NCBI GenBank assembly: GCA_017438085.1
Contig: JAFRWH010000227.1
Location: 1-5,485, forward strand
DNA: 5,485 nucleotides
Reading direction: 5' to 3'
Source: Bacillota bacterium
Lineage (GTDB): Bacteria > Bacillota_A > Clostridia > Peptostreptococcales > Anaerovoracaceae
Under the pieces are notes generated by a model. The model did no database searches. It saw only the letters and a program-made list of their open reading frames with translations, and was not told the origin of the DNA. This document shows, one piece after another, positions 1-5,055 of the stretch (its first letter is position 1; the number at the start of each line of letters is the position of its first letter). Both the position numbers and the translations under genes were made by a program.

Positions 1-196
1 CCTTAACGCCGTGAATATGGCAGTAGGCAATGCTGTCCTTAAGACCTTCGCCTGCGAAATTGTCCGCATTGCGCCTTGCGTTAAAATCCTGCAGGCCGAA
101 ATACACAGCATCCGCGCCGCATCTAACCGCCGCAAGAAGCTGCTCCGAACCGCCCACAGGAGCTAAAATTTCAGGTTTATTATTTCGTACATTCAT
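1..196 (-). CDS. U32 family protein, RlhA-like N-terminus (partial, runs off left edge)
   Basis: Reading leftward from ATG at 196, 65 codons are open to the window edge. Residues 9-16 read PEILAPVG, followed at 22-32 by AAVRCGADAVY and at 34-44 by GLQDFNARRNA. This is the first strand-helix unit of the peptidase U32 TIM barrel. The R-x-NA-x-N pattern at 42-47 favours the RlhA/YdcP (DUF3656) branch, which in E. coli makes 5-hydroxycytidine at 23S rRNA position 2501 using prephenate. The Fe-S cysteine region lies outside the window, so activity cannot be judged. The start is chosen by distance to the family motif. No Shine-Dalgarno sequence is visible upstream, and the frame stays open further upstream with only a TTG (218-220) as an alternative. 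It is divergent from the other U32 gene at 286. The U32 assignment is secure; the subfamily is inferred from a short stretch. Confidence 0.82.
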   Translation of the reverse strand, partial: MNVRNNKPEILAPVGGSEQLLAAVRCGADAVYFGLQDFNARRNADNFAGEGLKDSIAYCHIHGVK

Positions 197-204
197 GATA
201 AAAT
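196..204 (+). promoter_or_regulatory. Possible extended -10 for the rightward U32 gene
   Basis: TGATAAAAT carries a TG extension and matches TATAAT in five of six positions (199-204). The region where a -35 would fall (about 176-181, TTTATT) is a poor match. Transcription would begin near 211 and run through the GC-rich hairpin before the ribosome site at 275. The TTATAC at 265-270 is too close to the ribosome site to serve. Weak call. Confidence 0.3.
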
Positions 205-231
205 ACAGATTCGAAAGCAAAACCGAATAAA

Positions 232-252
232 GGCGGCGCCATGGGCTCCGCC
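232..252. other. GC-rich hairpin in the divergent U32 leader region
   Basis: GGCGGCGCC and GGCTCCGCC form a nearly perfect inverted repeat around an ATG triloop: eight pairs with one internal C/T mismatch. In the leftward transcript it would lie close to the 5' end and be followed by TTTATTCGGTTTT, so it resembles a weak intrinsic terminator or attenuator. In the rightward transcript no U-tract follows. It could also simply be a 5'-stabilising stem. Confidence 0.5.
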
Positions 253-263
253 CGCTGGAATCA

Positions 264-292
264 ATTATACCACAAGAGGACAAATATGAAAA
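264..292 (-). promoter_or_regulatory. Promoter for the leftward U32 gene
   Basis: On the minus strand a perfect TATAAT (264-269) is preceded by TGG, giving the extended -10 TGnTATAAT. Exactly 17 bp upstream lies TTTTCA (287-292), a 4/6 match to TTGACA. Transcription would begin near 257, leaving a leader of about 60 nt before the ATG at 196. The -35 box overlaps the first codons of the divergent U32 gene. This is sequence inference only. Confidence 0.62.
275..280 (+). promoter_or_regulatory. Ribosome binding site deciding the start at 286
   Basis: AGAGGA stands five bases before the ATG at 286. An in-frame ATG at 241 also has a modest AAAGG seven bases upstream, but it would add 15 residues that do not look like U32 family sequence and are encoded through the leader hairpin. 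The 286 start is therefore preferred. Confidence 0.7.
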
Positions 293-1497
293 AGCTAAAA
301 GATATAGAACTTCTCGCTCCCGCAGGAGATATGGAAGGCATAGAGACCGCTCTCAGATACGGAGCTGACGCTATTTACTGCGGAGGGCCTTTCATGCAGC
401 TCAGAGCCGCAAAGGCCGCCTTCAGCGAGGAGAATCTGGCCATCGCATCAGAGAAGATCCACGCCCTTGGAAAGAAGCTCTATGTGACCGTGAACTGCTT
501 CGCCTGGAGCGAAGAGATCCCGGTGCTGGGCGACTACGCAAAGCGCCTTAAGGACATAGGCGTTGACGCTATCATAGTCTCCGACATTGGCGCCATTTCC
601 GAGATCAAGGAAAAGTGTTCGGAGATGGAGATCCACGTTTCGACCCAGGCAAACTGCATGAACTACAAGGCCGCAGAGGTCTACTGGAACATGGGAGCCA
701 GCCGGGTGGTACTGGCAAGAGAACTGTCAATAGACCGCATCGCCGAGATCCGCGACCGCGCGCCAAAAGGCCTTCAGCTGGAAGCCTTCATCCACGGCGC
801 CATGTGCATGAGCTTCTCCGGCCGCTGCCTGATCTCTGCCTTCACCACAGGCCGCAGCGGCAACAGAGGCGAATGCGCCCAATCCTGCCGCTGGAATTAC
901 TACCTGATGGAGGAAAAGCGCCCCGGCGAATACTTCCCAATAGAAGAAAGCGAGCGCGGCACTGCCATTCTCAGCTCCAAGGAGCTCTGCGCAGCACCCT
1001 TCCTCGATAAACTTGCAGAAGCAGGCGTAGTATCCTTCAAGATCGAAGGCCGTATGCGCACCCCCTACTCCATCGGCAGCACCGTAAACGCTTACAGGAT
1101 GCTGATGGACGGAAGCTGCACTTTGGAGGAGGCAATGAAGGAACTCAATACCAGCTCCCACCGCCCCTACGCCAGCGGCTTCTACCTCGGCGACCCCAGC
1201 GCGCTTATCCCTGACACCGGTGGCTATATCCGCGACTGGCAGTTCATAGCCACGGCCATCGAGCCTTCCAAGGGCGGAAAGCTGAAAATACAGACCCGCA
1301 ATGCCTTCAACGTAGGCGAAGAGCTGGAAGCCGTAATGCCCGGAAAGCCCGGCCAGCCATTCACAGTAAAGGCAATAACCACAGAAGAAGGCGAAAGCTT
1401 AAGCCGCAGCGCCTCCCCCATGGTGATACTCACCATCGACGGCGCGCCGGACGGCATTCAGCCCGGAGACCTGCTCCGCAAGGACGTTACAGCATAA
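286..1497 (+). CDS. trhP: U32 family tRNA hydroxylation protein, TrhP-like
   Basis: A complete 403-residue protein of the usual size for Firmicute TrhP2/YrrO-type members. ELLAPAG (8-14) and ALRYGADAIY (22-31) form the start of the U32 barrel. EAFIHGAMC (166-174) begins the family signature. Cysteines 174, 181, 197 and 235 (in SSKELC) correspond to the four ligands of the [4Fe-4S] cluster known in this family; Cys201 is an extra one in CAQSCRW. KIEGRM (252-257) is another family hallmark. Residues from about 310 form the small beta-rich C-terminal domain, ending in GDLLRKD. Known TrhP proteins use prephenate to make 5-hydroxyuridine at the tRNA wobble position, a step toward carboxymethoxy- or methoxyuridine. 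Despite the 'peptidase/collagenase' label, protease activity is doubtful. The protein is cytoplasmic, with no signal peptide. It is transcribed alone, divergent from a second U32 gene and followed by a terminator at 1576. Family is certain; the TrhP role is inferred. Confidence 0.9.
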   Translation: MKKLKDIELLAPAGDMEGIETALRYGADAIYCGGPFMQLRAAKAAFSEENLAIASEKIHALGKKLYVTVNCFAWSEEIPVLGDYAKRLKDIGVDAIIVSDIGAISEIKEKCSEMEIHVSTQANCMNYKAAEVYWNMGASRVVLARELSIDRIAEIRDRAPKGLQLEAFIHGAMCMSFSGRCLISAFTTGRSGNRGECAQSCRWNYYLMEEKRPGEYFPIEESERGTAILSSKELCAAPFLDKLAEAGVVSFKIEGRMRTPYSIGSTVNAYRMLMDGSCTLEEAMKELNTSSHRPYASGFYLGDPSALIPDTGGYIRDWQFIATAIEPSKGGKLKIQTRNAFNVGEELEAVMPGKPGQPFTVKAITTEEGESLSRSASPMVILTIDGAPDGIQPGDLLRKDVTA

Positions 1498-1537
1498 GCG
1501 GGCAAAACCCAAAAACCGAGGCACAGAGCATACAAGC

Positions 1538-1570
1538 CCTGTATACAGCAGATACAGGCCATTTTAATGG
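1538..1570. repeat. Two small stem-loops downstream of the U32 gene
   Basis: CCTGTAT (1538-1544) and ATACAGG (1552-1558) form a 7-bp stem with a 7-nt loop. It is followed at once by CCATTTTAATGG (1559-1570), a second short inverted repeat. They sit between the stop codon and the main terminator and may stabilise the 3' end of the message. No function can be assigned. Apart from these, the terminator and its repeats, the 1498-1672 gap shows nothing. Confidence 0.4.
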
Positions 1571-1575
1571 CACAT

Positions 1576-1605
1576 AAAAAGGACCCCATTCAGGGGTCCT
1601 TTTTT
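1576..1605. terminator. Bidirectional intrinsic terminator between converging genes
   Basis: AAAAAGGACCCC (1576-1587) pairs perfectly with GGGGTCCTTTTT (1593-1604) around the loop ATTCA. Because the stem begins with an A-run and ends with a T-run, it gives a GC-rich hairpin plus U-tract in both directions. It can thus end the U32 transcript from the left and the three-gene surface operon from the right. Confidence 0.92.
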
Positions 1606-1659
1606 AAAGATCCTTTGAATATTTCAGAGGTCCTTGTCTTATTTCAGGGGTCCGTTCTT
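1588..1659. repeat. Three imperfect copies of a terminator arm
   Basis: ATTCAGGGGTCCTTTTTT (1588-1605, the right arm of the terminator) recurs as ATTTCAGAGGTCCTTGTCTT (1621-1640) and directly after it as ATTTCAGGGGTCCGTTCTT (1641-1659). The last two are head-to-tail in a 20-bp period. All three can pair with the same left arm at 1576-1587, so the extra copies are either decayed duplicates or alternative pairing partners. Confidence 0.7.
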
Positions 1660-1672
1660 ACGCAGATTCAGT

Positions 1673-2884
1673 TTAGCCCACGCCCTGAGTTTTTTCGAAA
1701 ACCATGGTCATATACATGGGATCTGCGCCGGGCGCATCCGCCTGCCACTCGAACCAGGTAACGATAAGGAATCCGGTTTCAGAATCTATGCTTGCATTGA
1801 AGCGCTCAAGTCCGTCATCGGTAAAGAACTCAACGGTCCAGTTGGGATCCTCGTCCAGTCCAAGGCCATCAGCCTGCTGATAACGCATCTCTGTGAGCAG
1901 ATATGAGCCTCTTGGATCCACCGGGTTGCCGTAATGGAAGTAGACCTGTCCCTCTCCCACTTTTCCAATGAAAGTCAGGCCTGCATCTGCGCCGAAAACA
2001 TCCTTGGGCATAAAATTGCCGCCCTGGTCCTCGAGCATCAGCAGATCCCAGTTGCCTTCAAGATAATCCATGCCGTATTCAGGCTCAAAGCCCATAACAA
2101 TCTTCTGCTCGGAAGGCAGATAGCTGGCGGGATCGTACTTCAGATTATCGAAGATCAGATCGTCCGGCTCCAGCTTAAAGCCTTTCCAGGAATCAGCCAG
2201 CTTCCCGCTGAGGGCATCACCGGTCTCACCGGCCAACTGTATCCAGCCCAGGGTGCATACGAGACGCTCATAGGGCTCAAAGAAACCATCGCAGTAATTG
2301 ATATAACCGCCGGCGTCCAGAGTTTCGCTGCCGTCCCCGCCGGAGTAATAATATACCTCAGTCCTGTTGTCGCTTCTGCAGGTGTAGCCGGGCGAAAGCA
2401 TCATGCACCAGGCCAGGTCCTCCACGTTGACAGCGCCGTTCTTAAGGCAGATATAGTCCTGCACATCGTAGACCTCATCAGCGTTGATGCGTATGACATC
2501 GTTGACGATATATACATTGTCTCCGGGCACGCGGTAGCAGCGGATCCTGGCAAGTCCACCCAGATCCGGCTCTGAATGCTCCTGACCATAGGTGTATTCC
2601 ACAGGCTCGACGCTCTTATAGTCGCTGCTGACTTCGTAGAAATAGCTGTAACTGAACTGTCCGCTGCCCTCTACAAGGCTCGCGATCATCTCCAGCCTGC
2701 CGTTTTCGTCCAGATCGGTGACGGTATAAAGATGCTCGGCATCGCTGTGAAACCAGACATCCTTATTGTCCGCAAGCAGCTTCAGCTGCCCTTCGGTGCT
2801 TGAGGGGTCGAGCTTTGCTCCGCCGCAGGCGCAAAGTCCAAGAAGCAGAAAGAGCGCCAGGCTCAATGCAGTCAGTTTTTTCAT
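1673..2884 (-). CDS. Predicted lipoprotein with DxDxNG motif and lipocalin-like C-terminus
   Basis: A 403-residue lipoprotein of unknown function. MKK, a hydrophobic core (4-17) and the lipobox LCAC put the lipidated cysteine at 20, so the protein should be anchored to the outer face of the membrane. Residues 53-67 contain TDLDENGRLE, a DxDxNGxxE loop of the kind that binds calcium in EF-hand, dockerin and FG-GAP proteins. From about 273 to 398 the pattern YLEGNWDLL, then LTFIGKVG, then GSYLL and TMVFEKT suggests a lipocalin-like small beta-barrel with a GxW start; this is a fold inference. The mature part has six further cysteines (116, 146, 160, 169, 198, 210), possibly disulfide-bonded. 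The start has GAGAGG ten bases upstream, a long spacing. It is the last gene of the surface cluster, 37 bp after the preceding lipoprotein, and is followed by the bidirectional terminator. Confidence 0.85.
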   Translation of the reverse strand: MKKLTALSLALFLLLGLCACGGAKLDPSSTEGQLKLLADNKDVWFHSDAEHLYTVTDLDENGRLEMIASLVEGSGQFSYSYFYEVSSDYKSVEPVEYTYGQEHSEPDLGGLARIRCYRVPGDNVYIVNDVIRINADEVYDVQDYICLKNGAVNVEDLAWCMMLSPGYTCRSDNRTEVYYYSGGDGSETLDAGGYINYCDGFFEPYERLVCTLGWIQLAGETGDALSGKLADSWKGFKLEPDDLIFDNLKYDPASYLPSEQKIVMGFEPEYGMDYLEGNWDLLMLEDQGGNFMPKDVFGADAGLTFIGKVGEGQVYFHYGNPVDPRGSYLLTEMRYQQADGLGLDEDPNWTVEFFTDDGLERFNASIDSETGFLIVTWFEWQADAPGADPMYMTMVFEKTQGVG

Positions 2885-2921
2885 AATATTCTAACCTCTC
2901 GATAGCTTAGGTAAAGAAACC

Positions 2922-3902
2922 CTAGCCCTTGGGGAGCCATTCGGCATCCCACAGCATCCATTCAACAGGCTTAGCGTCCACGATGGCGTCTGTAACACCC
3001 AGAGATTTCAAGTGCTTGTCCAGTCTTTCCTCCATCTCCCCATCGCTGAGGAACTCGAGTCCGATCTGCTTATAATAAGCTTCATATTCGGGATCAAGCT
3101 CAGTATCGTTGCCGTCAAAGTCCAGAAGCACGAACATATTCTTCTTCAGATGATCATTGTAAGTGTTCTCGTTCCACTCGTAGTATGGCTCGAAATTGTA
3201 GACGCGAAGCTGATTTCCGTCCTCTCTGAAATCTTCGACGTACTCAAAGGGGGCAGGATCTCTGTCGCTGGGGAGCAGATAAGCCGGAATGGCTGAATCC
3301 TCCAGAGCGTAGATCTCGTCACAGCCGAACAGGAACACGCTTTCGCCGTCGCCATTGACATAGCGCAGATCGTAGCCCCAGTAGTTAGCGCCGCTGCTTC
3401 CGCCGCTCCAGATAACGCCGGATTCCGAAAGCTGAGAGTAGACACGGTAATAGCTGTAATCGCTGTCCACGATCAGAAGACCGTTGTCGCCGAAATCCTT
3501 TATGATGAAAAAGGCTTCCATCTCTTCGGTGTATTCGCCTCTGTTCATATAGTGCTGAATGTTCAGCGCAAGTTCCGGCTTTCCGTCCAGACCGCAGTCG
3601 ATTATGCTGTAGGAAACATCCCCCATAAAGCCTTCGCCGTATTCGTCATTCATACCCTGATTTACCTGTTCGACCATCTGGCGCAGGCTGTAGGAATGGC
3701 CTGTTTCAAGTCCATAAGTATCATAGCTCGGGCTGACATTGACGTTCTCGTTCATGAAGTCCATATAGATGGCTTCCGGATCTGCAGGAGTCACAGGCTC
3801 CGGGCCGGGAGCAGGTTCGTTCGGCTTATTACCTCCGCTAGTGCAGGCTGCAAGCCCAAACACAAGGCTCAGCGCCAGCAGCAGGCTAATGATTTTTTTC
3901 AT
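2922..3902 (-). CDS. Predicted lipoprotein, unknown function
   Basis: A 326-residue lipoprotein. A signal sequence with lipobox LAAC places the lipidated cysteine at 20. A Pro/Glu-rich spacer (27-42) should hold the folded part off the membrane. The globular part is acidic and aromatic-rich, with no domain I can name. DCGLDGKPEL (102-111) looks like a degenerate form of the DLDGxGxPEL motif of clostridial lipoproteins, and the downstream partner has a better copy at 57-65, so the two may be distant relatives. DFDGNDTELD (261-270) is a second acidic loop. The start codon has GGGAGG upstream but with about 13 bases spacing, unusually long; no closer in-frame start exists. The gene lies 33 bp after the SLH gene and 37 bp before the next lipoprotein, which points to one transcript. 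Coding status is solid; the role is unknown. Confidence 0.85.
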   Translation of the reverse strand: MKKIISLLLALSLVFGLAACTSGGNKPNEPAPGPEPVTPADPEAIYMDFMNENVNVSPSYDTYGLETGHSYSLRQMVEQVNQGMNDEYGEGFMGDVSYSIIDCGLDGKPELALNIQHYMNRGEYTEEMEAFFIIKDFGDNGLLIVDSDYSYYRVYSQLSESGVIWSGGSSGANYWGYDLRYVNGDGESVFLFGCDEIYALEDSAIPAYLLPSDRDPAPFEYVEDFREDGNQLRVYNFEPYYEWNENTYNDHLKKNMFVLLDFDGNDTELDPEYEAYYKQIGLEFLSDGEMEERLDKHLKSLGVTDAIVDAKPVEWMLWDAEWLPKG

Positions 3903-3935
3903 ATCGGTCTTATATCCTCCCTTTTGAATTCAGGG

Positions 3936-4913
3936 CTATCTGCCCAGCTTGAGCTCCGCCTGAACGTTTCCTTCGCCAAGCAGCTCCTGAAGTTCTTCTT
4001 TGGTCATCCCCTGTATCTTTCCCAGAGGGGTAAGCGACCAGCTGTTTGTATCGTAGTAAATGACAAACTGTTTATCCTGATAGAGGATTATGTCCCCTGC
4101 GTCTGTGTGCATCTGCTTCTTGTTCTGGGGCAGGCTCTTGGGAAGCGCAGCGCCCTTTTCAAAGCCGCCGTAATCGCTCATGTCAAGAGTGATGCTGCCC
4201 TCTTTCAGCAGCTCCTTAAGGGCTTCCACACTGCTGTTTGCAGCCCATTCCACATCAAGCTCCCTGCCGGCGACGGTCAGGACTATAATCTCTGCTTCAG
4301 CACTTTTAGCATCCTTCCAGTCCACATAATTAGCTATCAGTCCGGCCACCTGGCCGCGCAAAGCGTTGCTCAAAGGTGTGAAGCTGAAATTCAGACTGTC
4401 AACAATGATGCCGTTTTCTTTAGCCCAGCCCACAGCCTTTGCAGCATACTCGCTGGTGCCCACAGCTTCTTCAGCCTCCGGCTCTCCTTCCATGCGCCAC
4501 AGCATGGTTGCCAGCTGCTCCTGAGAGACAGGAACGTCGGTGCCGAAACGGGTGGGACTTATGCCTTCCACTATGCCGTTCTGCTGAGCCCAGAGCACTG
4601 CATCCGTATACCAGAGGCCTTCCCTGGTGTCCGCGAAGCTGTCAGTGCCGCTGACTTCGGGCATCCCGGCTATCCTATAGAGGACCATGGCCAGCTGGGC
4701 TCTGGTAAAGCTGCTGTTCGGCGAAAAGCGCGTTCCGCTGGTACCGACCATCAGGCCGCGGCTCCTGACATATTCCACAGCTTCTGCATACCAGGCGTTT
4801 TCCGGCACGTCGGAAAAACCTGTGGAATTCGCCGCCAGACTCCTGACGGCAGTGACGGCAGGCACTATCATTATCATTACAAGGACTACAACAACTGCAA
4901 TATATCTTTTCAC
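3936..4913 (-). CDS. Exported SLH-repeat protein with C-terminal cyclophilin-like domain
   Basis: A 325-residue protein. A signal peptide (1-28; likely cleavage after SLAA) is followed by S-layer-homology repeats at 32-83 (GFSDVPENAWYAEAV ... FTRAQLAMVLYRIAG), 91-143 (SFADTREGLWYTDAV ... VSQEQLATMLWRM) and a degenerate third at 155-199 (EYAAKAVGWAKENGI ... LRGQVAGLIANYV). Three SLH units typically bind pyruvylated secondary cell-wall polymer. After a short linker, 207-323 matches the cyclophilin-like fold family (Cyclophil_like2/TM1367 type): VAGRELDVEWAANSS, the DMSDYGGFEK segment, SLPQN, then DAGDIILYQ and FVIYYDTNSWSLTPLGKI. Prolyl-isomerase activity is unproven in that family. The canonical TRAE of SLH is TRAQ in repeat 1, a common clostridial variant, and is lost in repeats 2 and 3. 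The start is GTG with a strong AAAGGAG six bases upstream. First gene of a three-gene surface operon. Domains are clear; the biological role is unknown. Confidence 0.9.
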   Translation of the reverse strand: MKRYIAVVVVLVMIMIVPAVTAVRSLAANSTGFSDVPENAWYAEAVEYVRSRGLMVGTSGTRFSPNSSFTRAQLAMVLYRIAGMPEVSGTDSFADTREGLWYTDAVLWAQQNGIVEGISPTRFGTDVPVSQEQLATMLWRMEGEPEAEEAVGTSEYAAKAVGWAKENGIIVDSLNFSFTPLSNALRGQVAGLIANYVDWKDAKSAEAEIIVLTVAGRELDVEWAANSSVEALKELLKEGSITLDMSDYGGFEKGAALPKSLPQNKKQMHTDAGDIILYQDKQFVIYYDTNSWSLTPLGKIQGMTKEELQELLGEGNVQAELKLGR

Positions 4914-4919
4914 AGCTAT

Positions 4920-4926
4920 CTCCTTT
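4920..4926 (-). promoter_or_regulatory. Ribosome binding site for the GTG start of the SLH gene
   Basis: On the minus strand AAAGGAG ends six bases before GTG (4911-4913). This spacing fixes the non-ATG start. It is the best ribosome site of the three genes in the cluster. Confidence 0.8.
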
Positions 4927-4937
4927 TCAACTCAAAG

Positions 4938-4955
4938 TAATTAACCAATTAATTA
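4938..4955. promoter_or_regulatory. Inverted repeat over the SLH promoter, candidate operator
   Basis: TAATTAA (4938-4944) and TTAATTA (4949-4955) are perfect inverted repeats around CCAA, an 18-bp AT-rich dyad. It covers the expected start of transcription and runs into the -10 box, a position where a bound dimeric repressor would block RNA polymerase. No regulator gene is in view. Confidence 0.4.
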
Positions 4956-4960
4956 TATCA
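4952..4960 (-). promoter_or_regulatory. Extended -10 promoter of the surface operon
   Basis: On the minus strand TGATATAAT combines a perfect TATAAT (4952-4957) with the TG extension. No good -35 stands 16-18 bp upstream: the sequence there (TCCGCT) belongs to the stem of the preceding terminator, so the TG element probably compensates. The leader would be about 30 nt. Confidence 0.6.
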
Positions 4961-4968
4961 TACATAAA

Positions 4969-5000
4969 GCAAAAAGCGGAGTTTTTTTGCTCCGCTTTGC
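4969..5000 (-). terminator. Intrinsic terminator of the right-hand leftward gene
   Basis: AAAGCGGAG (4973-4981) pairs with CTCCGCTTT (4990-4998) around an 8-nt loop. On the minus strand the stem is followed by TTTTTGCTTT, a good U-tract, so it ends transcripts of the gene stopping at 5056 and insulates the surface operon. On the plus strand the tail (TTTGCTATTTG) is weaker. Confidence 0.8.
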
Positions 5001-5055
5001 TATTTGTTCAGATATTTCCGCTTTTGGGGATATTGTCCGGACTTTGACCCGGCTT

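Noticed and set aside
241..285. ATG at 241 as the start of the TrhP-like gene
   Set aside because: It has a passable AAAGG upstream, but adds 15 non-conserved residues; ATG at 286 has a better ribosome site and fits the family N-terminus.
727..1161. Leftward open frame inside the TrhP-like gene, with a rightward out-of-frame one at 615-1010
   Set aside because: Both are out of frame with a clearly conserved U32 protein and have low-complexity, shadow-like translations.
286..1497. Secreted collagenase/protease reading of the U32 gene
   Set aside because: There is no signal peptide, and the four cysteines and KIEGRM motif fit the prephenate-dependent hydroxylation proteins; protease labels for this family are historic.
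1934..2575. Rightward open frame of 213 codons opposite the second lipoprotein
   Set aside because: Antisense shadow; no ribosome site, no domain, and the minus-strand lipoprotein is well supported.
3552..4940. Long rightward open frame of 462 codons opposite the SLH and first lipoprotein genes
   Set aside because: It lies antisense to two genes with clear signal peptides and SLH domains, crosses their intergenic gap, has no ribosome site and no recognisable protein features. It is a shadow of biased codon use.
5035..5054. CCGG...CCGG repeat downstream of the HEPN-like gene
   Set aside because: CCGG is self-complementary and the stem is only about 4 bp; the better hairpin at 4973-4998 explains termination.
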